Shown here one piece after another: positions 7,606-16,540 of a DNA stretch of 28,059 nt (its first letter is position 1; every line of letters begins with the position of its first letter). A program made the position numbers and the translations under genes. The notes beneath the pieces are model-generated. The model saw nothing but the letters and a program-made list of their open reading frames with translations, was not told the DNA's origin and made no database searches. The DNA is taken from positions 1 through 28,059 of IMG/VR virus record IMGVR_UViG_3300030388_001169; one strand, written 5' to 3'. This DNA is from a virus.

Positions 7606-10600
7606 ATGGATATTAAAACAAATTTTATAGCTGGTAAAATGAATAAAAGCGTTGATGAACGCTTAATACCTGCTGGACAATATATAGATGCTTTAAACGT
7701 AAGACTTGGTTCAACTGAAGGGACAGAAATAGGAGCTGTTGAAAATTCAAAAGGAAACACACAGATAACTACATTAAGGTATCAAGGCGCTCCCATATCA
7801 AATGAAGCAAGGTGTATAGGGGCTTATGAAGATGGAGTTAATGAAAACATATATTGGTTTGTTCATGATCCTGCAAATCCTGTATCGGGAACAGGTAAGG
7901 TAGACTTAATTGTATCTTTAAATACTACCACAGGTATAGTAGATTATCATTTAATTAGCGTTGTTAATTTAAATTTTAATCCTCAATATTTAATTACAGG
8001 AGTAGATTTAATAGAGAATTTATTATTTTGGACAGATGATTTTAATCCTCCACGAAAAATAAATATTAATAAAAGTTATGGAAACCCTTTAGGGTCTACA
8101 GATACATTTACAAATGAAGAGATAAACGTTATTGTAAAACCTCCTGGATTTTCATCCTACTTAGACACATTCGGGGCAACAATATATGAGCTTCCTGTAC
8201 CCTCTTTAAGTTTAGTACAAGTAGCAGGAGATGAGAATTATATGGTAGATAAGTTTTTGTGTTTTGCTTATCGTTATCAATATGTTGATAATGAATACAG
8301 CGCAACCTCTTTGTTTACTACTCCTGCGTATGAGCCAGGTCAGTTTTATTTTGATCCAGACAATTACTACAACGAAGGGATGGAGAATATTTATAACGGT
8401 GTAGATATAAGTTTTGGAACGGGAAATGATCAAGTTATAGCTGTTGAATTATTATACAAAGAATCAGGGACTAGCACAATTTTTGTTATAGAAAGATTTA
8501 AGAAATCAGATATGGGCTGGTCAGACAATTCAATTCAGTCTATAAGGTTTACTAATTCTAAGATTTATAGTGTTATAGGGCAAGATGAGTTACTAAGATG
8601 GTATGACAATGTTCCTCGTTTTGCTAAAGCCCAAACAATAATGGGTAATAGACTTATTTATGGTAACTACATAGATCAATATGATATAGTTACTAAAAAT
8701 GGAGTAGAGATACCTATTGATTTTACAGCAAGAGGAAAGTCAGAAACTATAATAAATGCAAATATTTCCGCAACTTTACAGCAAGGAGCGAGCAATATAA
8801 TAAACCCTGCGGCGTCAGTAGATGTACCGCTAGATCGTTTAGATTTTGACTTGTCTACTTTAGCAATAACTTTACCTATTTTAATAAATTCTGAATTTAA
8901 TATTCAGGTTAAGTTAACATCTAGTGTAGTTCAGACTGCTCCTTATAATATTCCTTTAGGGGGAGACACTGGTAGCCCTTTGTTTCCAACTGGTTTTTCT
9001 ACTAACACCCCTTCTACAGAGTTTTTTTTAGAAACAAGAGTAGTAGCTACAAGTGATTATACCACTTATAATGCATTTTTAAATAGTCCAGAGATGGCCG
9101 CCGCTATAGGGGTAGGAAGCACATTAACACCTATTTCTCCAGGAGCTGTATACGGAAATTCTTTGTCTGATCAATTTTATAAAATAATAAATCCACCATC
9201 AACACCGACATATCCTGTTAATTATCAGTTTATTAATTCAGGGAAATTTACAAACACACCTCCTCAGCAGGGGTTTAGGCTAGTTGTCAATGGAACTGAG
9301 TTGAGGATTCAGGCTCCTGCTATTCAATATCAATATGATGATGGATTAGGAACTATTGTGGATGTTTATGAGTATTTTAGTTATTCTTATTCTAGTATTA
9401 CTCAAGTTGTGTCTCCACCAAATCAAGCTCTTTCTCGTGGGTTAGCAACAGACAGTGTTTTTTCCTTTTCAAGTGTGTCGGACTCTTCTAGTTTGCACAG
9501 TAACAGAAATTATGATGCAGCTATTATGTATATGGACGACTACGGCAGATCAACTACAGCTTTAGTTTCTACAAATAATACAGTATATTTTAACGCTTCT
9601 ACATCTACCGATAAAAATATAATAAAAGCTTTTGTAAATAATGCTCCTCCGTATTGGGCATCTAAGTATAAGTTTTTATTAAAACCATCATTGGGTGATT
9701 ACAATATTATATACAGTATTGAGGTTTATACATCTACAGAAAAAGCAAATATATCTTATGTAAGACTACAAGGAGAGGCAACGTCTTTAGTTTCAAAAGG
9801 AGATATTTTAACAGTTAAAATTGAAAGCACAGGAGATCCTGTACCTACTTTTGTTCAAACAACAGTTCTAGATATAGAGGCTTTGTCAAAAGGGCAAGAC
9901 CCTTCCACACCTCCAATTTTATCACCACTCCCTGAAGGGGCGCCAGCTGGATTATATATGAAGCTTCAGCCTCAAGGTTATATAGCAACTACAAATTCAG
10001 GGTCTAATGTTAATAACGGATTTGTTAAAAAATGTTCTTTTTACGGTGGTAGTTCAAACAGCCCTACCCATGACAACCCTTTTATAGAATATCCTGTTGG
10101 TACACTTCCTCCGTCAGGAGGAACGGACGATTTTATAATTCCAATAGGATCAATAGTAAGTATGAAGTTTAAGGTTAGAAAGGGATCTGGGTTTTTATGT
10201 GTTAATGATATTAAAGTGAAAACTAGTCCAGGGAATTACCTAGTAACGGCATCACAAAATGCGACAAATTTTAGGGACTTTTGGAATCAAGAAAATATTG
10301 ATCCAGCTCTTTTTATGGTAAGCACTGGGGATATAGAGCTTACTGTTCAGTATTACAATTTATTTTTCGCACCAGGTACTCACCCAATTTATGTGCAAGA
10401 TGAAGTGCAATTTTACTGGACACGAGTCAGCGCTACTGATCCTACTTTTTTAGGAATTAGAGCTTGCCAAAGCGGGTGTTACGGTGGTTTTCCACCATAT
10501 AAGAACCTCTGTGTTCAAGCACAAATACAAGTAAACATAAATAACAACTTTATGGCTTTTGAAACTGAGCCAAAGGAAGTTGATCCTAACTTTTTTTACG

Positions 10601-12585
10601 ACTCGTCGGAGATGTATAAAATTTTACCAGATGTAAATGGAAATCTTGCTCATCAAGGAGGGTTTTCTCCTGGTAGTCAGAATCAAATTATTGCAACAAA
10701 CACTCCAGCTATAGTAAACCTACCATTCTATGATGTATATAGTTATGGAAACGGTGTTGAAAGCTATAGATATAGAGACTTGTCTACATCAAAAGATTTT
10801 CTTTTAGGAGAAAGACAAACGGCAGTTTCAAATAATGCGTTTAAAGAAGCTGATAGATTTGCAGGACTAACTTACAGCGGAATTTTTAGTGGAAGTAATA
10901 ATGTTAATAATCTTAATGAATTTAATTTAGGACTAGTAAATTTTAAAGATTTAGAATTAATCTTTGGGCCTGTTATGAAACTGCATAACAGAGAAACAGA
11001 TATTCTTGTTTTACAAGAAGATAAAATTTCTTATGTATTAGCAAACAAACAAATAATAAGTGATGCTCAAGGAGGAGGCCCTATTATTTCTTCTCCAACT
11101 ATATTAGGAACACAGATAGCTAGAATAGAAGAGTATGGTATAAGTTTTAATCCAGAAAGTTTTGTAAACTGGGGGTCTGATATGTATTTTTCTGACGCTA
11201 AAAGAGGTGCTATTATAAAACTTACGGGATCAAGTTTTAAAAATGATAAGCTAGAAGTTATTTCCACTTATGGAATGAGGTCTTATTTCAGAGACAAGTT
11301 TGTTACTCAGCTAACAAGTCAAAAGCTGGGAGGATACGATCCGTATATGGATGAGTATATTTTTTCTTCTAACAACATAGGACTACCTGTAGATGTAAGA
11401 ACAGTTCCTTGCGATAGTATATTGGAAAAACAAAATACAGAACAAGAGTTTTCTTTTCAAGTTGATGTAGGTGTAGGTTTAGGTGACGTAGTAATTGATT
11501 ATACTATGCTTACAAACGGATCAGATGTTAATATAACAACAGAATGGAATAATATTAGCAATACCCTTAGTAATGTTACAACAAGTACATCTATAACGAT
11601 AGATAAAACTTTATCTAATCCTCAAATAGTAAAAATTACTATAATACCAAACACTAACTCTTCTTATCAAATTTTAACTAATTGTGTTGTTACTCAGCTT
11701 ATAAATGTTGTTTCTATTGTTCTAACAACTCCTGTTATGGGGCTTACGACTCCAATAAAAACAATTCATTATGAATATTCTTGGGATGATAATGCATACT
11801 TTAGCCCAGTTACTTCTAACGTGATGCAAAGCACGGCTACTAATTTTTATAGCGCTTATAGTATTAACTCCTGTCAGTCCTCCATAGGTAGCTGTCCAGC
11901 TGATGGATCTTTTGTAACTATGAGATCAAATAAATTACCTGGAGACACATATAATTTTGATATATTAGAAAACAAGTTTTATGTATTTTCAGACACATCA
12001 GCTGCGCCTCTATCAGGAGATAACTTTAACTTAGCTTTATTGCAGCCAGCAAATACATTACCATTATCGCCTATTACCAACCCTCAGACAGGATTGTTTG
12101 AGGCTAAATCAAATGCTATATCTATTTCTAGCACAACACAAACTTTATACTTAGTATGGGATTTAAGAGATAGAGGTGTAACTAATTTCTGTTTCTCTCA
12201 AGTAAGCGCAGTATCTGCTTGTAATAATTGTTCCCCTAACTCTCCTTGTGTGGGGCCTATCGCACCAGGTAATCCTGGGACGCCTGGGACTCCGTTCTTT
12301 AAGTATGATGATAGCGGGCCTCAAGCAACATACGCATTAGCTTGTAATGGAGGTCTGGGGCCTGGAGGTGTTCAAGTAGATGGGTGGCATACTTCTCCTC
12401 CTACTGGATCAACTAATGATCCGCAGCCAGGGGATACTTGTTACAAGCTATGCGGAAATATTCCAACTAATTGTTGTAATGGAGGAAAAGTTATGGATCC
12501 AGGATTTTATTATTTAAACTCGCAAAGCGTAATTGAAGTAGGTAATTTTGGAGAATGTTTATCTAACTCTAACGGGCCTTGTTAA
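7606..12585 (+). CDS. Tail stabilisation ('muzzle') protein, P22 gp10-like (1659 aa)
   Basis: The N-terminus, NFIAGKMNKSVDERLIPAGQ then YIDALNVRL, is the characteristic opening of the large tail stabilisation proteins of crAss-like and marine podoviruses (distant P22 gp10 relatives; 'muzzle' in crAss phage structures). The rest is beta-rich with many aromatic and Ser/Thr residues, and blocks such as FSDAKRGAIIKLTG (about residues 1194-1207) and DPYMDEYIFSS suggest propeller-like blades. The last 140 residues differ in character: they hold 11 cysteines, a short collagen-like stretch (GPIAPGNPGTPGTP) and end in GFYYLNSQSVIEVGNFGEC. The protein should cap the tail tip and contact receptor-binding proteins. 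It is much longer than P22 gp10, as usual in this group. Gap to the tube gene is 1 nt. Confidence 0.8.
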   Translation: MDIKTNFIAGKMNKSVDERLIPAGQYIDALNVRLGSTEGTEIGAVENSKGNTQITTLRYQGAPISNEARCIGAYEDGVNENIYWFVHDPANPVSGTGKVDLIVSLNTTTGIVDYHLISVVNLNFNPQYLITGVDLIENLLFWTDDFNPPRKININKSYGNPLGSTDTFTNEEINVIVKPPGFSSYLDTFGATIYELPVPSLSLVQVAGDENYMVDKFLCFAYRYQYVDNEYSATSLFTTPAYEPGQFYFDPDNYYNEGMENIYNGVDISFGTGNDQVIAVELLYKESGTSTIFVIERFKKSDMGWSDNSIQSIRFTNSKIYSVIGQDELLRWYDNVPRFAKAQTIMGNRLIYGNYIDQYDIVTKNGVEIPIDFTARGKSETIINANISATLQQGASNIINPAASVDVPLDRLDFDLSTLAITLPILINSEFNIQVKLTSSVVQTAPYNIPLGGDTGSPLFPTGFSTNTPSTEFFLETRVVATSDYTTYNAFLNSPEMAAAIGVGSTLTPISPGAVYGNSLSDQFYKIINPPSTPTYPVNYQFINSGKFTNTPPQQGFRLVVNGTELRIQAPAIQYQYDDGLGTIVDVYEYFSYSYSSITQVVSPPNQALSRGLATDSVFSFSSVSDSSSLHSNRNYDAAIMYMDDYGRSTTALVSTNNTVYFNASTSTDKNIIKAFVNNAPPYWASKYKFLLKPSLGDYNIIYSIEVYTSTEKANISYVRLQGEATSLVSKGDILTVKIESTGDPVPTFVQTTVLDIEALSKGQDPSTPPILSPLPEGAPAGLYMKLQPQGYIATTNSGSNVNNGFVKKCSFYGGSSNSPTHDNPFIEYPVGTLPPSGGTDDFIIPIGSIVSMKFKVRKGSGFLCVNDIKVKTSPGNYLVTASQNATNFRDFWNQENIDPALFMVSTGDIELTVQYYNLFFAPGTHPIYVQDEVQFYWTRVSATDPTFLGIRACQSGCYGGFPPYKNLCVQAQIQVNINNNFMAFETEPKEVDPNFFYDSSEMYKILPDVNGNLAHQGGFSPGSQNQIIATNTPAIVNLPFYDVYSYGNGVESYRYRDLSTSKDFLLGERQTAVSNNAFKEADRFAGLTYSGIFSGSNNVNNLNEFNLGLVNFKDLELIFGPVMKLHNRETDILVLQEDKISYVLANKQIISDAQGGGPIISSPTILGTQIARIEEYGISFNPESFVNWGSDMYFSDAKRGAIIKLTGSSFKNDKLEVISTYGMRSYFRDKFVTQLTSQKLGGYDPYMDEYIFSSNNIGLPVDVRTVPCDSILEKQNTEQEFSFQVDVGVGLGDVVIDYTMLTNGSDVNITTEWNNISNTLSNVTTSTSITIDKTLSNPQIVKITIIPNTNSSYQILTNCVVTQLINVVSIVLTTPVMGLTTPIKTIHYEYSWDDNAYFSPVTSNVMQSTATNFYSAYSINSCQSSIGSCPADGSFVTMRSNKLPGDTYNFDILENKFYVFSDTSAAPLSGDNFNLALLQPANTLPLSPITNPQTGLFEAKSNAISISSTTQTLYLVWDLRDRGVTNFCFSQVSAVSACNNCSPNSPCVGPIAPGNPGTPGTPFFKYDDSGPQATYALACNGGLGPGGVQVDGWHTSPPTGSTNDPQPGDTCYKLCGNIPTNCCNGGKVMDPGFYYLNSQSVIEVGNFGECLSNSNGPC

Positions 12586-12602
12586 AACTAAAAAAATAAA
12601 AA

Positions 12603-12770
12603 ATGGCTATACTATTAAACTTTTGGCATGACGGAGCAAATTTTGAATTTGCTTACGCATTATATCAAGACGAAGAACTAACTATTCCTGCTGTTGATGG
12701 ATATTATTCAGCAAATGGATATGTAAGACAACAATTAGGAGGTAAATTACAAACACTTATAACTTGTTAA
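12603..12770 (+). CDS. Small putative tail-tip accessory protein (55 aa)
   Basis: ATG 12603 to TAA 12768-12770 encodes 55 residues beginning MAILLNFWHDGANFEFAYAL and ending in QQLGGKLQTLITC. The 17-nt gap after the muzzle gene and the 3-nt gap to the next gene leave it filling the space exactly, with an A-rich leader like real genes here. Its second half (LTIPAVDGYYSANGYVRQQL, final Cys) resembles the C-terminal end of the preceding 1659-residue protein (DPGFYYLNSQSVIEVGNFGEC): a D/G-YY turn, a strand, then a terminal Cys. I infer a stand-alone copy of a small beta domain found at the ends of tail proteins. The coding call is firm; the function is speculative. Confidence 0.7.
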   Translation: MAILLNFWHDGANFEFAYALYQDEELTIPAVDGYYSANGYVRQQLGGKLQTLITC

Positions 12771-12773
12771 AAT

Positions 12774-13574
12774 ATGGCTATAAAAGAAACTGTATCGTAT
12801 AGTGACGGAGTAAAAGGATGGCCTTCTTTTTATTCTTTTTTACCTGATTTTATGATAGGAATGAACAGCTTTCTATATACGTTTAATGAAGGAAACTTAT
12901 ACAGGCACAATACCAATGTTATTCGTAATAATTATTACGGAGTTCAGTATAATTCAAACATAACATCTGTTTTTAATGTTGAGCCTCAGACAATTAAGTT
13001 GTTTAAAACCATGTCTTTTGAAAGTGATGACGCATGGGCTGTTACAGGCCTATCTACAGAACTTAGCGTCGGTAATATGTTGCAAACATATTTTGAAGAA
13101 AAGGAGGCTGAATGGTTTTCTTTTATTAGAAACGATGATAAACAGGTTAATTTTAAATTAAGGTCTACTAATGGTATTGGAATAGCCGTAACGGTAGTTC
13201 CTACATTTGGAATAGCACCGCTTACACCAAGGCAGATAACTTTTTTAAATGGGGCTGGAACTATAATAAGCGTAGGAGATGAGATGTATCAATCAGAAGT
13301 TGATCCTTTAACTGGAGATGTTATTGCGGGAACAAGTGAATTAATAGGAAAAGTATCTTCTGTTAATAGCGTAAACAACTCAGTATCAGTTGGTCAAACC
13401 TCTTTATTAAATAATTTACCAGTGGCGGGAAGGTATATGTTTTTCTATAAAAATGTTGTTGCAGAGTCACATGGAGCAAGAGGTTATTATATGAGATTTA
13501 CATTACAAAATACAAATACAGCAGCGGTAGAATTATTTTCTGTAGGGAGTAGCGTCATGAAAAGTTATCCATAG
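12774..13574 (+). CDS. Conserved virion structural protein (266 aa)
   Basis: The N-terminus SYSDGVKGWPSFYSFLPDFM (residues 8-27), then YRHNTNVIRNNYYG and IKLFKTMSFESDDAW, forms blocks I recall from a conserved virion protein encoded beside the tail genes of uncultured marine podoviruses. Residues about 110-135 (EAEWFSFIRNDDKQVNFKLR) lead into a beta insertion (about 164-227: ISVGDEMYQ, IGKVSSVNSVNNSVSV, AGRYMFFYKN) resembling the repeats in the third tandem paralogue. The C-terminal segment GARGYYMRFTLQN is followed by a Ser/Val-rich end. No membrane segment or enzyme motif is visible. Its place between the muzzle and the ejection proteins suggests a tail or tail-fibre-anchor component; the exact role is unknown. 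The gap to the small upstream gene is 3 nt. Confidence 0.7.
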   Translation: MAIKETVSYSDGVKGWPSFYSFLPDFMIGMNSFLYTFNEGNLYRHNTNVIRNNYYGVQYNSNITSVFNVEPQTIKLFKTMSFESDDAWAVTGLSTELSVGNMLQTYFEEKEAEWFSFIRNDDKQVNFKLRSTNGIGIAVTVVPTFGIAPLTPRQITFLNGAGTIISVGDEMYQSEVDPLTGDVIAGTSELIGKVSSVNSVNNSVSVGQTSLLNNLPVAGRYMFFYKNVVAESHGARGYYMRFTLQNTNTAAVELFSVGSSVMKSYP

Positions 13575-13581
13575 ATTTTAC

Positions 13582-13589
13582 TATCTTTG
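13582..13589 (+). promoter_or_regulatory. Putative promoter -7 box (TATCTTTG) directly before the GNAT-like gene
   Basis: TATCTTTG matches TAnnTTTG and is the same 8-mer as at 4032-4039. It occupies most of the 20-nt gap and ends only 5 nt before the ATG at 13595. With the usual -7 geometry, transcription would begin at or within a few bases of the start codon. No -33 TTG is evident. Confidence 0.5.
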
Positions 13590-13594
13590 TAAAA

Positions 13595-13996
13595 ATGACT
13601 TTAAATATAAAACCATTAAGTGATAATGATTATGATGATATATTATGCAAATGGTGGAAGGATTGGAAATGGACAGCTCCTGCAAAGGATTTTTTACCTG
13701 ACATGGGCTATATGGTTTATTATAATGATAAGCCTATTTGTGCTGGGTATATGTATGTAACAAATTCTAATGTTGTTTTGTTAGAATGGATTATATCTAG
13801 TTTTGAATTTAAAGACAGAAAGATTAGAAAGGAGGCTATATTTATGTTAATACAAACAATAACATCGTTGTCGGCCAACTTGGGAAAGAAATATGTATAT
13901 TCACTTTTGAAAAGTAAATCATTAATTGATATTTATCAAGAGATAGGGTATTTAAAAGGAGATAGCAATACGCAAGAAATGATAAAAAAATTATAA
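13595..13996 (+). CDS. GNAT-like acetyltransferase-fold protein (133 aa)
   Basis: The 133-residue size and layout fit a compact GNAT fold: an N-terminal helix region with WWKDWKW (residues 20-26), a strand with a hydrophobic turn (GYMVYYNDKPICAGYMYVTN), a central strand VLLEWIISSFEF, a long helix (KIRKEAIFMLIQTITSLSAN), then YVYSLLKSKSLIDIYQEIGY, which has the end-of-fold 'x-S-L-x-x-x-Y-x-x-x-G-F/Y' look of GNAT proteins. The canonical acetyl-CoA loop (Q/R-x-x-G-x-G/A) is not clear; DRKIRKEA sits in its place. I recall near relatives in the virion module of many marine podoviruses, so the protein may act on, or be part of, the virion. Enzyme activity is unproven. It lies 1 nt before the next gene. 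Confidence 0.6.
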   Translation: MTLNIKPLSDNDYDDILCKWWKDWKWTAPAKDFLPDMGYMVYYNDKPICAGYMYVTNSNVVLLEWIISSFEFKDRKIRKEAIFMLIQTITSLSANLGKKYVYSLLKSKSLIDIYQEIGYLKGDSNTQEMIKKL

Positions 13997-13997
13997 T

Positions 13998-14864
13998 ATG
14001 GCATTAACAACAGCAACAATAATAGCCTTAGGGGGCGCTGCAATAGGTGGTGGTATGAATCTAGTTCAGGCGGCTCAAGCTAGAGATGATCAAAAAGATG
14101 CTGACGAAAGAGCAGGAGAATTAATGGCAGACGCAAAAAGAAAGTTAGAAAAAGATTTTTACGAAGGTTTAAACCTACCTATGGACGCTTATGATCAGGC
14201 CTATACAGCTAATATTCAATCTCAACAGCAGAATGTAGAGGCTTTACAGCAGGCAGACTCAAGAACATTAGCGGCGGGTGTTGGAAAGGTGGCAATGGCC
14301 TCTAACATGAATACTGAACAGTTAAGAGCTGCTCAGGCTAAAGAAATGTTTGAGTTGGATAAAATGAAGGCAGAAAACAAAGACGATATGAATCAGCAAT
14401 TAGCTGGAATGGATGTGGCTGGAGCGCAAGATCAGGCGGCTAGAGCTGCGCAAGCAGATGAGAGAGTAGGTATGTTGCAGGCTGGAGCGGCTAATGCTTT
14501 TGTAGGAGGGATAACTTCTGCTGCTGAAGCTCAAGGCTTATACAAAAAACAAGGCTTAGGTGTAGAAGAGACATTGGCTAAAAATAAATTAGATAAACAG
14601 GCTTTACTAAATCAGAAGAAAATAGGAAGCGTTGATGCAACTGGTAACGCATTATCTTTAAATTCTGTTGGGAATTTTCAGGGAAGACCTTTTGACCGTA
14701 TGGCTCCTACTAATATTTCTTTAGGTATGTTTGATCAAAACACCAACTTAGGTGGTAATATTAAACCACCTAATCCTCAGAGTAATTTTACTCCTGATGT
14801 TAACTATGGGTTTACTTTTCAGGATAGATTAAGAGCGTTAGATCCTTTTAAGTATAATAAATAA
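13998..14864 (+). CDS. Putative internal virion/ejection protein, gp14-like (288 aa)
   Basis: Residues about 4-25 form a Gly/Ala-rich hydrophobic segment (TATIIALGGAAIGGGMNLVQ) at the extreme N-terminus, followed by a long Ala/Gln/Asp-rich helical region with heptad character (residues 27-175) and a Gly/Pro/Asn-rich C-terminus. This is the layout of T7 gp14-type and related small ejection proteins, which lie inside the virion and insert into the host envelope on DNA delivery. It comes first of three consecutive genes of rising size (288, 554, 2226 residues), the same order as T7 internal-core genes 14, 15 and 16. No direct sequence similarity to T7 proteins is claimed. The gene follows the GNAT-like gene by 1 nt and precedes the next by 6 nt. 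Confidence 0.6.
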   Translation: MALTTATIIALGGAAIGGGMNLVQAAQARDDQKDADERAGELMADAKRKLEKDFYEGLNLPMDAYDQAYTANIQSQQQNVEALQQADSRTLAAGVGKVAMASNMNTEQLRAAQAKEMFELDKMKAENKDDMNQQLAGMDVAGAQDQAARAAQADERVGMLQAGAANAFVGGITSAAEAQGLYKKQGLGVEETLAKNKLDKQALLNQKKIGSVDATGNALSLNSVGNFQGRPFDRMAPTNISLGMFDQNTNLGGNIKPPNPQSNFTPDVNYGFTFQDRLRALDPFKYNK

Positions 14865-14870
14865 TATTAA

Positions 14871-16535
14871 ATGGCTAAAAAAAATATAAATTTTAACACA
14901 TACGTTGAGCGAGACTTAACTAAAACCACTGTTGATTGGGGAACGGTAGCCAATAATCTAACTACTCAACTAGGAGAGATACGAAAAGATAGAGAGCAAA
15001 GAAAAGCGTTTATAGACGATAACACTATAGAGGTAGAAGACAAGCTTAATACTTTAGAGGATTATACCAATCAAACCTTACAAAATTTAGCATTAGGAAT
15101 GTCAGGAGATTCAGCAAGTTTTTTAAGGGTACAAGCTGATTTATTTAAAAGAGGGCAGATTAATGAAACTCAATTTGCTCAAGCTAAACAAAGAGTATTG
15201 GGGGACTGGAAGCAGTTTGGTAACGTAAGTAAGAAGTTTGAAAGTCAGTACGCAGAAATGAAAGGTAGAATAGACTCTACAGAAGGATCTGTTTTTGAAG
15301 CCATCTTTAGCCAACAAAACGCAGAATTTGGTAATTTAAAAAATGTAACTGGGTATGTAAATCCAGCAACGGGAAATCTTTCCTTAGTTCAGCTGGATGA
15401 AAACGGAAAAATACCTGACGACCCTTCTAAGCACGTCAGTATGAATGTTATAAATAACAGGTTTAATACAAGGGTTGATAATGTTTCTTATAAAGATGGA
15501 TTAACAAATAAGTTAAATGCTAAAGTTGATACTCTTGGCGAACTAATACTAACAACTGTAAAGGCAAATGGCGAAGTGTTTAGTATTGAAGGTCAACAAC
15601 AAGCCTTAAAAGAAGAAAATATACAGGCATTTTTAAATAGCACCGCTAAGCAATATACTACAAATCCAAACACAGTTTTTAGTATTTTAGGAGATATAAA
15701 CGGAGACTACAGACCTACTTTTGATGCGAATGAAGCTGCTAATGATCCATATAAAGTTTTAGTTGAGTACAATGCTGATGGCATCCCTGTTCCAGTTAAA
15801 GAAGGGACAAATTGGAGCAAACAAGTGGAGGCGGCACAAGAAATTATTAAAGATAAAATGGTTTTAATGCTAGACAGAAAAGAATCAGCTAAAGCTGGGG
15901 CCATATATACAGAATACCAAAAAGAAGTTAATAAGATTAAGCGAGATACTTTAGAATTTCAAAAACAGCAAATTAATAAGAAGGAAACAGATGAAATAGA
16001 AGATCTTACTTATCTTCCTCCTAACTATAGTGGAAATGCTTATAATATGTTTGGGGATGATCCAAACACAACTGGTTTAGAATACCTAAAAGAGCAATTA
16101 AATGAGTCAACAGTAGGTAATAAAGATAAAAAAGTTGCTTCTGTAATTAAAAAATTAATTACTGGAACTTTAGATAATAATATATTAACAGACCTTCAGG
16201 AAGGTAGATATCCAAATATGGCTCCTCTTGATTTTAAATTTGATTCTGGTGGCGGAGGTTCTAAAGGAGATTTCTTTACAGTAAAAATAGGGGATGTAGA
16301 TGTGCGTTACCCTCCTATTAAAGAAGTAACATTGTCAAATGGTGTTGTACTTCCAGGGATTGGCGATGGCAGAGCAATTAAAGATGGTTTAAGGGGGTCT
16401 ACTTACGAAGAAACAGCAAACATATATCAATTCATCCAGGATTTTGTAGTAAACCCAACAACAAAAACATTTATAGAGTTACAAAAGAAAAACAAATCTG
16501 ACCAAACTACTGACTTATTTGGCAACCCAATATAA
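14871..16535 (+). CDS. Putative internal virion protein (554 aa)
   Basis: A mostly helical, charged protein with no membrane segment. The N-terminal 130 residues are rich in Lys, Glu, Gln and Asp and coil-like (LGEIRKDREQRKAFIDDNTI); residues about 330-385 form another probable coiled coil (QEIIKDKMVLMLDRKESAKA onward). A Gly-rich linker (DSGGGGSKGD, about 460-469) precedes a compact C-terminal portion with VKIGDVDVRYPPIKEVTLSN. I recognise no catalytic motif. Position between the gp14-like protein and the very large protein suggests a middle internal-core or cargo protein delivered with the genome. The gaps are 6 nt upstream and 5 nt downstream, so the three are probably cotranscribed and made together. 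The function is inferred from context. Confidence 0.55.
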   Translation: MAKKNINFNTYVERDLTKTTVDWGTVANNLTTQLGEIRKDREQRKAFIDDNTIEVEDKLNTLEDYTNQTLQNLALGMSGDSASFLRVQADLFKRGQINETQFAQAKQRVLGDWKQFGNVSKKFESQYAEMKGRIDSTEGSVFEAIFSQQNAEFGNLKNVTGYVNPATGNLSLVQLDENGKIPDDPSKHVSMNVINNRFNTRVDNVSYKDGLTNKLNAKVDTLGELILTTVKANGEVFSIEGQQQALKEENIQAFLNSTAKQYTTNPNTVFSILGDINGDYRPTFDANEAANDPYKVLVEYNADGIPVPVKEGTNWSKQVEAAQEIIKDKMVLMLDRKESAKAGAIYTEYQKEVNKIKRDTLEFQKQQINKKETDEIEDLTYLPPNYSGNAYNMFGDDPNTTGLEYLKEQLNESTVGNKDKKVASVIKKLITGTLDNNILTDLQEGRYPNMAPLDFKFDSGGGGSKGDFFTVKIGDVDVRYPPIKEVTLSNGVVLPGIGDGRAIKDGLRGSTYEETANIYQFIQDFVVNPTTKTFIELQKKNKSDQTTDLFGNPI

Positions 16536-16540
16536 TAAAC

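Noticed and set aside
12976-13161. Plus-strand 61-codon frame inside the 266-residue gene
   Set aside because: It lies wholly inside a conserved virion gene in another frame, with no leader or motif.
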